Part shown: piece by piece, positions 1 to 11,814 of the stretch
Layout of the letters: each line of letters opens with the position of its first letter
Position numbering within the stretch: the first letter of the stretch is position 1
Source of the DNA: Lithospermum erythrorhizon
Taxonomy: Eukaryota; Streptophyta; Magnoliopsida; Boraginales; Boraginaceae
NCBI GenBank assembly: GCA_019722365.1
Contig: JADFUC010000040.1
Span: 774,916-838,915 of the forward strand
Direction of reading: 5' to 3'
DNA: 64,000 bases
Notes under the pieces: model-generated
Seen by the model: the letters and a program-made list of their open reading frames with translations, nothing else
What the model was told of the DNA's origin: nothing
Databases searched by the model: none
Translations under genes and position numbers: made by a program

Positions 1-72
1 GACGGCGGCGAACAAAACGGCGGAGGAGAAACATATCATCAAATAAAGTAGCAGCCCTTTGGTAGCCATCAT
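1..72 (-). CDS. 5' end of a secreted or membrane protein gene, cut by window edge
   Basis: The complement of 72-1 opens with two adjacent ATG codons and stays open for 24 codons to the window edge. The peptide starts MMATKGLLLYLMICF and continues with small hydrophobic residues (Ser-Ser-Ala-Val-Leu-Phe-Ala-Ala-Val). This is a typical plant signal peptide: a short basic N-terminus, then a Leu-rich core. A TATA-like sequence lies about 90 bp upstream at 159-170. The mature protein is outside the window, so no function can be assigned. It could be a chance open frame, but the composition and promoter spacing favour a real gene start. Confidence 0.5.
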   Translation of the reverse strand, partial: MMATKGLLLYLMICFSSAVLFAAV

Positions 73-1271
73 GAGTAGAAGAAGACAATATTTTTTTTGC
101 TACGTGGTCAAATATGTTTCAAATACGTTACTGTACTGAATAAGTGAATATGGTCCACTATATAAATAGGAGTACTAAAACATTATAAATTGTCACATTA
201 AATTGATAAACAGCTAGGAAATAATAATTCAGAATCTTGCAAATATAGCATCGTATATTTATTTATTTATGTGGTCGTCTTAAATTACATACGGACTACG
301 GAGTGTAACTACAAATCATAAGTCCGGTCGTGGTATTGTTATCACTTAAGGTATGTTTGGATTGAAATTGATACTTTAGAATATTATTTGGATATTCTTG
401 AATTTAAATGAATTTATGTTTTGTTATATCATGAAACATCATATAGTTCTTCAAAGTTATAATAGGAAATTTGAAAAAATAAAATTAATAAAATAATGTT
501 TTTTTAAATTTCCTGCTCTTGAGCTCCTAAAAAATTTATCGCATCCCAAATTTGGACACGCTCATATATTATTTATCTCTTATTTTTCATTATTGAATAT
601 TGAAATCTTGATTTTTATGTTTTGGGTGTGAATAATAATTAATTTGTTAAAATACTGTCGTAAAAATTGTGCAAAAAAAGAAAAGTGATGATTATGAATG
701 CATTTTAGATAAAATTTTAGGAGAGTTGATGTACATGTTCTAAATGATAATTTAATCAAAGTTATATGTATTAAACAAAGTTGAAAAATTCATTAATTTT
801 TATTATTGAAATTCAAAATTGTCAATCTTCTTTAAAAAATAATCTCTATATATAACACCAATACTAACTAAACATTATTGAGTTAAAACCTAAACTACTA
901 ACTACCAAGTACGAACTACGTTCTTAGCATATTGCCAAAGTTGAAATAAACTGATGTCATGAATATACTTTTGATGAAAACCTAACAATACTTATTATTT
1001 TTCATTGTTATAACTTTTTAAAAGATATATTACGGGTAGCTTTTTAAAAGATATTTACTTCTCTCCGAAAAATATTTCATGTTTTGCAGGTTTAAACCTT
1101 GCTAAATAAGATGAACAATCCCTCCCCCTCCTTCTACATTGTGATTTCATATCTTAGACAATTTGTGGCAATTCATATCATTAGAGGGCGAAAAATGACT
1201 AAGTATTTATAAAATCACACAAGGGAAAGAATAAGAATTAGCATATACATAATTATGTAGACTGTTGTCAT
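73..1271. other. intergenic, AT-rich, no gene seen
   Basis: Apart from the TATA-like site, this stretch is AT-rich with many stop codons in all frames. It includes the presumed 5' flank of the edge gene and the 3' flank of the PPR gene. I see no repeat or RNA gene that I can support. Confidence 0.6.
159..170. promoter_or_regulatory. TATA-like element upstream of the edge gene
   Basis: TATATAAATAGG on the plus strand reads CCTATTTATATA on the minus strand. It lies about 90 bp before the minus-strand ATG at 72, a plausible promoter spacing for that gene. The better TATAAATA match is on the plus strand, where no gene follows, so the orientation is uncertain. Confidence 0.3.
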
Positions 1272-3965
1272 TCACCAGTAGTCATTGCAAGAGCACTTGC
1301 CATTTACAAAACAATGAAAACCTGAAGCATCACGTATATATACATCCCTCTTGGTAACAACTGAAACATATTTGAAAAATGTATGGCAATCTCCACAGAG
1401 AACAATATTCTTCATTACTCGAATCGGCTTCCCTGGCTTGCTCATCAGCAGCCCAAATGTCACAGCAAGTTTTGAACTGTGGTAAAACAAAAATTCCTTC
1501 TTCTGATACTCCTCTACTTCATGGAGCACGAAACTCGTGTCTGGAACATATCCTGCTTTGAGGCATTCCATGACCAAAATTTCGAGTCCACTGTAGATGT
1601 CTTTACATTGAGGGTGTGATTTGTCCCTGGCGAAAAAAGAATGTACCATGTTTTGGTAAATGATCCAACTTCGTCCAGGAAGTTTGCGGAATCCCTTCTC
1701 CCTCATCTCGTTCCTTACAACTTCAGAGCAATGCCATCTTCCAGATGCTGAATAAAGATTCGACTTCAAGATGTATGTAGAGGTGTCTTGTGGCTCCATG
1801 GATAGTATATTCTTCGCAACCCTCTTGCCAATGGTTGTATTTAAACCAAGTCTACAACTATCGAGCAAAGCACGCCAAATAGGAGGTCCTGGTTCAAAGG
1901 GCATTTTATTGACAATCGCCTCTGCCTCCTCAAGCAGACCCCAGTAGCCCAAAACTCTAATGAAGCAGGCATAATGCTCCATAGTTGGTTTGATTTGATA
2001 AGTCGATTGCATAGAGTGAAGTAAATCACAGCAACTGTCAATCAAATTGTGGTTGGTGCATCCATAAGCTGAAATGACTAGAAGAGTTGTAACAGAATCT
2101 GGAATTTCCCCAACCAGTTTCATTTTCTCCCATACGTTCAAAGCTTTATTGCCAAGCCTGTGAAGGACGTAACCAGCTATCAAACAATTCCATGAAACTG
2201 TATCATGTTTCTGCATATTATCAAAGATTATCGATGCATCTTTAATTTTGCCACATTTTGAATACATGGAGATCATAGAATTTCCAATACCTATATCGGA
2301 CAAAAAGCCACCTTTTATAGACTGGCTGTAAATTTGCTCACCTAAATCATGAAGCCCTAGAGTTCCACATACTCCAATGATTGCAGCTACTAGAGCTTCA
2401 TCAGCAACCAAATATATTTCGGATTTATATTTGCAGAATAAAGAAAATGCTTCTTCAGGTTGTCCATTTCTAGCATATGCACATATCATAGTCGTCAACA
2501 TAACTGAATTGATTAAATCCAGTCCGAGTTTGTGGTACATTTGTTCAGCATCCCTCATTCTATCACACCTTGTGCACATATCTATCAGAGATGCTTCAAT
2601 ATGCTCATTTTTCCCACACCCAACCTTGAGGACAAATGCATGAATCTGTTCACTTGTCCCCCTTTGCTTCATCAAACCACAGGCGTTTAAGGCACTAGTC
2701 AATGCATAATCAGTCAGTTCCACACCCTCTTCGACCATTGTGCAGAATAAATTGAAAGCTCTCGAGCCTTCTCCATTGTTGCAGAAACCAGCTAATAGAG
2801 CATTATAAGAAACACAATTCTTGCACGGTATCTTTTCAAAAACCTCAACTGCTGCATCAACAATCCCAAATTTCATATATGCCGTGACCATTTCAGTCCA
2901 AGTGTATACATCTCTTTGGGGAACACTCTCAAATAAACTCTTCACTTCTTTCAAACTCCCTAGCTTAGAATAGAAGCCAATAAGTGCATTATTAACATTC
3001 AAATTACTTTCGTATCCAATTTTAATAGCATGAGCATGAAGTTCTCTGCCTTTCATGACTGCAGAACAACCACCACACGCACATAACAGACTCGAAATAG
3101 TATAATCATCAGCTCCTAGACCATTAATTTCGAACATTTTACGAAATAACTCAAAAGCACTATCGAACATAGACTCTTTAACCATACACGATATAGCCGT
3201 ATTCCACGAAGCAACATCCCGTACTAACATATAATCAAACAACTCTATCACAAAATCCGAACAACCACATTTACTATACAACCCCATGAGTGCATTTCCA
3301 ACATAAGTGCAACACAAGTACCCCAACTTTAACAAATAAGCATGAACTTGAAAACCAAATTCGACATCAAATAAACGCATACAAGCACTCAACAAAGCAA
3401 CAAAACTATACCCATTAGGCTCAATTCCTAACCTCCTCATTTCAAGAAACAACCCAATTGCCTCATTTTCACAATTCACCTTCACAAAACCTGAAATTAA
3501 AGCAGTATATGAAACAACATCAGGTGATACAATAGCATAAAAAACCTTTCTTGCATAACTAAATTCCCCCAATCTCAAATAAGCTATAATCAATGCATTA
3601 TACAAGTAAACATCATCTTTAATCTTAATAATTGAAGAATGAATAGCTTTAGTAAGTTGAATATCATTGTATTTTACTGAAATATTGATTAAATATGAAA
3701 AATTGAGACTTTGGGATTTTGGTGAAAGTAGAGGCTTTGAGGTGAAAAGGGGTTGGAGAGGAGGTTGTTCTGATAAAGAAAGTTGGAATCTTGGAAGAAA
3801 TTGAGAGGTTTTGGAGTGGGGTTTATAAGGTGAGGTTAGTGGTTGTGGTGGTTTTGAAGAATATGGGGAGCTGAAGGATGAGGGCTTAATGAGAAGGTGG
3901 TGGTGGAGGGGGTGGGGTGGTGGGAGGGGTGATACTGGTGGCCATGGGAGAGGGGTGCCAAGCAT
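1272..3965 (-). CDS. DYW-class pentatricopeptide repeat protein, EMB175-like
   Basis: This single-exon gene encodes 897 residues ending in NGKCSCNDYW, the C-terminus of the PLS-DYW class of PPR proteins. These proteins bind organellar RNA sequence-specifically and mostly direct C-to-U editing. The open frame extends up to 4268, but the ATG at 3965 (MLGTPLPW...) gives the length expected for EMB175 (At5g03800, about 896 residues from memory) and a Ser/Pro-rich transit-like N-terminus, so I chose it. PPR units run through the middle (for example VVSYTALISGF, DVASWNTAIS, DTVSWNCLIAGY), followed by E/E+ motifs, SWIIYQNMVHSFFARDKSHP, then the DYW domain with CGDCH. The usual HSE of the deaminase site reads HSS here (residue at 1473-1475), so catalysis in cis is doubtful. 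Family assignment is sure; orthology to EMB175 is inferred from length and remembered similarity. Confidence 0.9.
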   Translation of the reverse strand: MLGTPLPWPPVSPLPPPHPLHHHLLIKPSSFSSPYSSKPPQPLTSPYKPHSKTSQFLPRFQLSLSEQPPLQPLFTSKPLLSPKSQSLNFSYLINISVKYNDIQLTKAIHSSIIKIKDDVYLYNALIIAYLRLGEFSYARKVFYAIVSPDVVSYTALISGFVKVNCENEAIGLFLEMRRLGIEPNGYSFVALLSACMRLFDVEFGFQVHAYLLKLGYLCCTYVGNALMGLYSKCGCSDFVIELFDYMLVRDVASWNTAISCMVKESMFDSAFELFRKMFEINGLGADDYTISSLLCACGGCSAVMKGRELHAHAIKIGYESNLNVNNALIGFYSKLGSLKEVKSLFESVPQRDVYTWTEMVTAYMKFGIVDAAVEVFEKIPCKNCVSYNALLAGFCNNGEGSRAFNLFCTMVEEGVELTDYALTSALNACGLMKQRGTSEQIHAFVLKVGCGKNEHIEASLIDMCTRCDRMRDAEQMYHKLGLDLINSVMLTTMICAYARNGQPEEAFSLFCKYKSEIYLVADEALVAAIIGVCGTLGLHDLGEQIYSQSIKGGFLSDIGIGNSMISMYSKCGKIKDASIIFDNMQKHDTVSWNCLIAGYVLHRLGNKALNVWEKMKLVGEIPDSVTTLLVISAYGCTNHNLIDSCCDLLHSMQSTYQIKPTMEHYACFIRVLGYWGLLEEAEAIVNKMPFEPGPPIWRALLDSCRLGLNTTIGKRVAKNILSMEPQDTSTYILKSNLYSASGRWHCSEVVRNEMREKGFRKLPGRSWIIYQNMVHSFFARDKSHPQCKDIYSGLEILVMECLKAGYVPDTSFVLHEVEEYQKKEFLFYHSSKLAVTFGLLMSKPGKPIRVMKNIVLCGDCHTFFKYVSVVTKRDVYIRDASGFHCFVNGKCSCNDYW

Positions 3966-4668
3966 TATTATCAAGAAAATGGATAATGGAGGAGGTGTTC
4001 TGTTGTTTGGAATTGTTAGTTGGATTAACGAGTCGAGTGGAGTAGAGCTGAACTTCAATTTAATGATTGCAGTTAGAACTGGTTGAATCGGTGATCGTGT
4101 CAAGAAGAGGAAATGTGACCTAGCTCTAGCCGAGCCTAACTTCGCCTTATACCTCGTATCAGAAGGACATTCAACGAATGAGATCACCTGAAAAGTTAAG
4201 ACACTAATGAAGCCAGCCAAAATAATCAAACTTTCGATGCTCAACGAAATAGCCAAGCTAATCAACAAACTTTATTTACGCGACGCAATCTCAAGCCTCG
4301 CCGAGATTGCGCTTAGTTCTCGATCGAAGTCAGAAGAGGCATCTATTTCTCATTGAGCCAAAAATAATGATTTAACCACTTCAAATTTTGGTTATGAATC
4401 ATTAATTACTAATTTTTCATTTATTTTTGTATCCATGTAAATTGATGTTATGAACGAATAGAGTAGGCAAATCATTGAGAGGAAAAGTTGAAAACTAGTG
4501 AAAAGAAGTCCAAAAAAAGAAAATGTCTGATAGAAAAACACGAGATAAAGCGAATGTTTTTCTACGATAAGCCGATAACTAATCAATTCGGTATTTGGAA
4601 GACGTTGGGGAGAATTGAACTTCTTCCTGGGATTTCAAGTGAAGCAAATAACTCGTGCCAATAGCAAC
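3966..4668. other. gap between the PPR gene and the threonine deaminase pseudogene
   Basis: This stretch holds the 5' leader of the PPR gene; the open frame continues in phase to 4268 but looks non-conserved. Beyond it is the 3' flank of the threonine deaminase pseudogene, which is also on the minus strand. Short open frames here resemble nothing I know. Confidence 0.5.
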
Positions 4669-7600
4669 TCAGTGCATTAGAAGTTCAAATGCTTCATTAG
4701 AACTTTCAACTTCATATTCAAACCCACAGCATGGAACTTGGATACCAACTAATAAGTTTGCAACTGTTTGCCCCTGTTAAAGTGATTGAGAAGGCAGGAA
4801 CATATTACAAATTAGCATTGATGAAGGAAAAAATTATGAGAAAAACCAAAATGAACAGAAGCAAACCTCAGCACGGTAATGGAACAAACTAATATTCCAA
4901 CGAGAGCTAAAAGTATCCATGAACCCCATCAATGCACCAGGCCTTTCAGGGAAGATGAAACGACAAAAAAGTTCATCCTGCACATTTGATCGCCCTCCCA
5001 TCTGAACAAGAATGGAAAAGACGTGTAAGCATCCAATACATTGAGCCCATCTCTTACGACTGATGATTATATAAGTAGCGAGTCAAAACCATCACCCTTT
5101 ATATCTCAATCTCTTGAGCACAGAATAGAGTTATTTTGCACTTGTGTACAATAGGGCAGGAAGCATATGTACAAAATTTGAGCTTCTATGCTCTTAGCGG
5201 CTGACTAGCTTGTCTGTGATGAAATGTTAGATGAAGCACGATTGCTCATATTGGCAGAGATTTCTAAATAACAAACTTATTTTTCACTAAGAGTACGAGT
5301 TGATCTGACCCCCATATCCAACTTTACAGTAGGTTCATCACTTCATTCTAGAATCATCCTTTCAGATATGAAATGAGCGATCAACTATAGCTATGTGTAG
5401 TCCCTAAAACTTAACAAAACACTTCAGAAATAAGTTTGTCTCAAGTGATGACATTACCAAATGGCGCATATGGTCTTTCACCAGGTCATTATCAGTAAGA
5501 TCAATGGTGTGAAGCCGAGCTGCCTCCATTCTCTCAACCATAGCTTCCAGTTCAGCTTTTATATGTAGCCCCACACTGCAGAGAACAGAAATTACACAAG
5601 CTTTCACATAAATTATTCCATTGCAATATCACAATACCTTAGAGTCCACGATAACAATTTAAAAAGTAACGACCTCATATTATTTGAAAGCACTAACAAC
5701 TAAAAGCCATAAAAGCACGTGTAACATAAAATTTAAACGTAGTCTTGCCTGTATAGAATTAGAGCTCTTTCTTTATCAGTATTATATCTGTATCTGAACT
5801 CAGTTATATTAATTGCTTCGACCTGCACAATAACAGTGACTTCATAAGAAATAAATCATGGAAAAAGGACTGGTTTCAATTTAGCCTTCCAATACCATAC
5901 AAGTTCACAAAAATGTTTGAAACTGCCAGGTTTCTCAGGCATGAAAGTTGCAAGGACAGCCTACTGTCAAAGTTCATATTAGCTCCACTGGTTATTGCAA
6001 CAACATTGACATTCTTAAGGGCATAATACTTGCAGTAAGCTTCAGCTCCAGCAAGTGAGAGAGCGCCAGCTGGTTCCAAGATACTCCTTTTCTCCTCAAA
6101 GATGTCCTATAGAAATGTTAAAATGTCAATATGAATTACTCAATTCTAATTCCTATGGTCAAATAGCATACATCAATAGAAAAGGAAAGGTTTAAAGTAA
6201 CACAAATATACCTTTATTGATGCACAAATTGCATCACGACTAACAAGAACTACTCCATCTATTAACTCTTTGCATAGTCTGAAAGTCTCTCTTGCCAACA
6301 ACTTTGCATATTGCCACCATCAAAGTGGTCAAGTATTACTCTTTTCACCATGATGCAGTGATAAGGCCATTGCATTTGCCGTATAATTTCCGCTATGAGT
6401 CCACCACCCCTCTATCCGGCATAAATACTGCATGAATTGGCTCCTTCATTTGCCGTATAATTTCCATTTGATGATCAAAGGAGGAACAAATGTAATGACC
6501 CTCCTCTTTCAGCCTCCTTTTGGTATATGCCCTGAGCCTCACTCATATGAGTCCCCCACCAACACAACATTTGCAATTCCACCTCAACTGATTTCCACTG
6601 AATATACATAGTAAATAAATATATCCTTAAAGCTTGAAAATAAAAAAATTCCCCATCTTACTTAAGGATACAATTGTAAGGTGCAATCACAAATATTGCA
6701 ACCTTAATTTCTTTTGCAGATAATGCAACACCCTGAGCATGGTTTCCAGCTGATGAGCAAATTACACCTTTATATAATTGTTCTTTTGAAAGTTTAGCCA
6801 TCATCTTATAAGCTCTTCGAAGTTTGAATGAGAAAACCTGTCATCCAACATGCTGAATAAATACTAATTCTCAATAAGCTAACCAACTTATTCACAACTT
6901 ATTTCCATAATCACATCGTAAAGATAAGATAATTTGGACAGGCTAACGCATCTTTCGCACAAGACCGACAAAAGGTTCTTTTATTTGATATGTAAGTATT
7001 TTTTCTAAAGTCCAAAGATTATTACTACCTCACAACAAAAAGAATCATAGTAGTGTAATGAAATAATTTGATTTAAACTTTGAAAAGTGAAAGCCATCTT
7101 TTTAGGGGCTGAAAAACAAAGACATAACCTTGGCGTTTCCTTTCATCACTTTTTACATTCTACATCAATAAATAATAGATAGAACCATCACAACAAAAAG
7201 TTTCACCCTTCAATCAAATTCGTTAAAGATCCAAACTTTAAAATCACCCATTTAAATTAACACAAATGTTATATGCTATCATAATATTTCCATGCTACAT
7301 GCAATCAAATACTTTATATTATTATTTAACTCTTGAATATAATGAAATAAATCAAAATGACTCAGAGGGTCAAATTTTATTAATTATTTTTAATAAAATT
7401 CAATTTTTTTGTATTAATTAAAATAATTAAATAAAGACCGAATCACACACCACATGTGTCGATTAGGGCTTCGATCGAGCCTCCAATTAAAATAGTGCTC
7501 AAATTAAGCGTTTCCCGATATTTTAAATGCATCAAAATTAATCAAAGCCGTGGAAATTAAGCTCTTATCATTAATTAAACTCCAATTATACATCTCGTGA

Positions 7601-9420
7601 TGACGCCGACATTAAATAATAACGGAGGGAGAAAACCGTAATAAAAAAACGTAGATTTTCTCGAATAAACGCCAAAAATTTTAATTACTCCCATAAAAAG
7701 AAAATATGAATCGGGTAATAATTAATAATGTGAAAGCAAGCTGAACTTATATTAATATTATTTTAATATTAAATATCCGACTCGGCTCGTATATCGGGCC
7801 TCAATAATCAATCTGCTAAATGTAATCCACCGGCCAATCCATCGGTAGCTATGCCCGAAAGCCTATAAATACCTCTTTCACCTTTCATTCGAAAATCGCA
7901 TTCCGAAACACACAAAAAAAAATACAACAACAAAAAACTCCCGAGTAATTTGGAAGATGTTAACCGTAACGTATTTCTTCACATGAAAACCTCCGAAGAT
8001 TATCGCTATTCGGAGAAAACATCAAATCTTCAACCTATAAGTTCAAAACAGTACCTAAATTGTTAAGTAAGTTAACACAAAAAATCTTCAACTTCGCACT
8101 CAAAATAGGCGCCTGCATCAGTACAAGGTCAATTATCGCATAAACGTAGTAATTTCGTGGATCAAGACCCAAAAACCTATGAAAACTTACCTCGTATCTC
8201 ATAAATCAAATAACAAGTACGACAAGCTATAAATGCCCCCGTAGTAAATTATAGGCGTGATATAAATCGCATAGCCCCGCCTGGGCTTGTCTAAAAACAC
8301 GCAGTGCTCGCTAAGCATCCTCTGACAACACCCGGCCCGAGATAAGCCGATAAGCACCCCGAACTCGCCCAGCTATACAAGATCGCTCTGCTAAGGCCCT
8401 CTCGCTGCATTACTGCAGAGTCAAATCGTTTCCCAAGTTTCCACTTAATCTAAGTCTGTGTACCTCACATCGTTTGGTAAAAAGTCATACGTATACCGGC
8501 TAAGGCTCCCCCACGAATTCATATCCAAAGCTTAAAGCACTGCAGTTCAAAAAGCGCTTAAGATTCTTATCCAAATTTACGATCACTGATCCGCACTCCT
8601 ATCCACCTTAAAAAGATCACATAACGATTCAAGATAAATCCAAATTTCATATAGACGCCTTAAACCAAGACTTAACCAAATCGTCCAAGACTACACCAAG
8701 TCTAAGTCCGCCAACATCTCAAGAAAGAATTGCTTGTGGTATCAATGTATCGATACGAACCCCAATCGATTCGATAAATCGCTTTCAGATCAAAGATTTT
8801 CAAACGGCTTTTATCAGATTTGGCCCCTATATTTATAAATAATAAAATCTATCTAGCGGTTACACTCATTATTACTAGCTACACATTATATATCATGGGC
8901 AATAAATATTCTTTTCGATATTCATCATGATTAATTTTATAAACAAGCATAGTATTTTACACTCTTACCTCATTTGGACATTTGGACACGACTCTTACCA
9001 CCCTTTGTGGGCATGTTGATGTTATATACCACGGACCGACCCATAGTGTTGTTACAACGTTAGGTCAAATGGTTAATTCTTTTGATTAAGTTATGTCTAA
9101 CTTTTTGTAGTTCAAAACCTGTCTGAGCATTTTCTTTTTTGCTTTTATTTATTATTTTTTTTCCAAAATAAATATTCATGTTGAACTTTATATTTAAAAA
9201 AAAAATGAATATTCGTATTGAAATCATGATCCTATGATAAACATTTGATATTGGATAAGAAATAGTAAATGGAAAAAGGGAAGCTTACAGGCTGCAAATC
9301 TTCTCTTTTAAGCCATACATTAACACCTACTCTTTGAGACAGTTTTGTAGCATGCTGCAATGGTGACTCAACTGCCACATCATACACCTTACTCTCATCC
9401 GCCAGCAGCTGCGCCACAAA
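4669..9420 (-). pseudogene. biosynthetic threonine deaminase, broken duplicate copy
   Basis: The family is plastid, PLP-dependent threonine dehydratase (OMR1 type), which makes 2-oxobutanoate for isoleucine synthesis. Exon remnants read on the minus strand: 9420-9289 (SKVYDVAVESPLQHATKLSQ, LKREDLQP), 6837-6660 ([15 protein letters not shown] with the PLP lysine, then [14 protein letters not shown]), 6600-6229, 6105-5876 (EPAGALSLAGAEAYCKYY, ITSGANMNFD), 5819-5749, 5579-5455, about 5002-4866 and 4776-4669, ending NEAFELLMH and TGA. Defects: no ATG or transit peptide (a TAG lies in frame upstream); several frameshifts and deletions in the 6600-6229 exon; a deletion plus frameshift after ITSGANMNFD; about 20 residues lost from the last ACT segment. 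Retained introns show it is a decayed duplicate, not a retrocopy. One intron (donor 5748-5747) uses GC-AG. A solo LTR sits in intron 1. Confidence 0.88.
7358..8864 (+). mobile_element. solo LTR, copy 1, inside intron 1 of the threonine deaminase pseudogene
   Basis: This segment of about 1.5 kb lies in the intron between the 9289 and 6837 exon edges, in the opposite orientation to the gene. It aligns by eye with the 53.1-kb LTR in three places: the AT-rich start; ACATGTGT(C/T)GATTAGG near 7455 and 53208; and TATAAATAATAAAAT near the 3' end. It has a TATA box (CCTATAAATACC, about 7862) followed by an A/C-rich leader, as expected for an LTR promoter. It ends TTACA. No gag or pol frame flanks it, so it is a solo LTR. 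The 5' edge (TGACTCAG at 7358) is approximate and I found no clear target duplication. Confidence 0.65.
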
Positions 9421-11814
9421 TTTCCGACACTTCTCTCCTCGCTACACGCCCAAGACTTCTCAAATAACACCCGTTTTTACCACCGCCTACAACAAAAGGC
9501 TATTCAGTGCTGCCAAATTAATTTCTCTCTCTCTTCCATATTTTATCTTCATTTCCACAAAATATATTTTCTTTGAATTTCAAAATTCATACATTTTTAA
9601 ATTGTGTAAAAAATCAAAATTTTTGGTATCCAAACGATACAAAACCTGGGCTCTATTTATGTATCTCGAAAAATAAAAAATATATTTATTTTGCTTACCT
9701 TATTGTACAAAAAAAAACGATTTAAAATAAGAGAAAAAATAAAGAATAATCCGAAGAATGCCAAGTGGCGAAATGCCTAAGTGGTTGGTGCTTTTTCATT
9801 TTCGCTTATTATATTCCCACCGGGCCCGACATTTTGGGTGCCAAAAAAATTGATCCCGGATCAATTTTTGCTCCCGGTCCCACGAAGTGTCAAATTTGAC
9901 ACTCACCGATCAAGGCGGCCGCGGCGGAATGTCTATCTCGACACTCCCACTGATCTCCTCGCCGCACATAGCCTTAGAAGAAATACTCCATTGCACTCAT
10001 CAACCCATCTTCTCCATTACTTCATTTAATCCCATCATCATCATCATGCACATTTTTTACTACAAGGTATCCAAGCTCACACCGTACGGGAAAAGGTGAC
10101 GCTGCGGGCTCAACTCCTGTAGGCCACCGCGCGCGGAGTGGAGGAAGCGGCGCGCGATGATTTACGCCAAATGGCAATGGTTTTCGGTATAAGCGACGAC
10201 AAGAGCAATGAAAATGGTTTCGAGGAAATTCTGGTTTTTAGTGGGGATAATAGAGAACTCAAGTTACTGCTCATTAACGATACTTGCCTCATTAACGCTC
10301 ATTAATATCCATATGTACGAAGTTTCAATATAAAAAATGGTACACATTATTAAAACGTACCATTCTGCATTGGCATGTGCCGAAAATTCAAAAAAAGTCT
10401 ACCAAAATTATTTTATTCACTTAATTAAAATATGCTTATATAATTAATATTACCCATTTTTTTTATCGGTAAAAGTTTTATATTATTACCTAAATGTAAT
10501 TAAAAAGAAAAGAAAAATATATCAAAAAATGATATAATTTATATTTTGATTATTAATAAATCATTAATGAACAAAAACTTAATGAAACCATAACTTTCCA
10601 CGGGATAATAATAATGTGGGTGTAAAACAAAGTCGTTTAATGTGAAATTTGATTTGTTTGGAGTAATATGAAGAATTTCCATTTTTTGGGTTTTTTTTTT
10701 GTTTTGGTTTTTTGGCTCCAAAAATTGAAGGAAATGTGGAGTAGGAAGTAAGAAGAGTTGAGATTTTGATTAGCCATTTTATAGTGGTGTTTATGAGATA
10801 AATAGTGGTTCATTAATCATTATAGTTCAATCATTAATAAAGATTTGGTATAATAAACAAAAATGTAATAAACTAAACTTGAAATGTATGTAGTGTGGTC
10901 CATTATTGCATCAACTATTATCGTATATTCGTATATCTACGCCGAATATACAGAGTCATGCATTTTTATAGCGAGTCATGTAAAAGTCTTTTATTAGTAT
11001 TTAGTTTATTAGTATTACTTTCGGCACCATTATTAATATGGTGAGATGTTATGAGATACCTTTATTGGGAAATAAGGAGTATAATTTTTTAAAAACCAAA
11101 TGTGAATGAGTATAAGTATAACGAACATATGATATCAGAAAATCATTGGGATATTATGTCACGTATCAATTACTAAACACTGTAGAGTAAAACAGTGAAG
11201 TGTTAATTAGTTATGGCCTCCTGGGGTGATTAGCAATTAATTTTTAACACAAACTTAATGATGGAGTTCAGTATGCACAATTCACAATTGAAATCATATG
11301 CAAATGAAGATATTATTAGATTATAATTTTTTATCTTTTATAATTTCAAATTTCTATCGCTCAAAAAAAAAATTGTATGCACCTCTATGTGACAATAAAT
11401 ATATGATATTTTTATCATATGATATTAAACATCAAACATCATATAATAACGATGCTATTTTGATTTCTTTGATTTTATTTTAGGGTATACCTGCTGGCCA
11501 ACTTAAGGCCGACTGGCCGACGCCCAAAGACACTTGCAGCCCCAATGATATTATCGATGTTTAACGGGCGTGTCCGAACAAAATTTTACCTTTTGCTGAT
11601 CGACTTAATCTATTTTCCTCAAAGCAATAACTTCAATTCAAAGATTATATACTATATAGCTATTTGCATATTATCATAAGTTAACGGGTCAATTAATTAG
11701 TATTTCATGAGGTTACAGTAAGTTAAGTATGAATCCATTCAAAAGGGGTTTTGATGTTTGTTTCGTTTCAAGATTCTTCCAAATTTTTTATGCGTTAAAT
11801 TTACACAACTTTCA
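9421..11814. other. intergenic with a GC-richer coding-like stretch near 9.8-10.3 kb
   Basis: Most of this is AT-rich with no gene. Between about 9815 and 10280 the sequence becomes GC-richer and one plus-strand frame reads like coding sequence interrupted by a stop (ATARGVEEAARDDLRQMAM, then VFGISDDKSN, before about 10260). I do not recognise the protein. It may be a decayed exon of a neighbouring gene or of the lost 5' part of the threonine deaminase. An 8-bp inverted repeat AATGGTAC/GTACCATT lies near 10340. Confidence 0.35.

Noticed and set aside
3966..4268. N-terminal extension of the PPR protein by 101 residues
   Set aside because: The ATG at 3965 gives 897 residues, the length I recall for EMB175, and a transit-like start. 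The extension adds a hydrophobic then Pro-rich stretch without PPR motifs.
4669..9420. Functional threonine deaminase gene
   Set aside because: Multiple frameshifts, deletions and stops in the 6600-6229 and 6105-5876 exons cannot be removed by alternative splicing.
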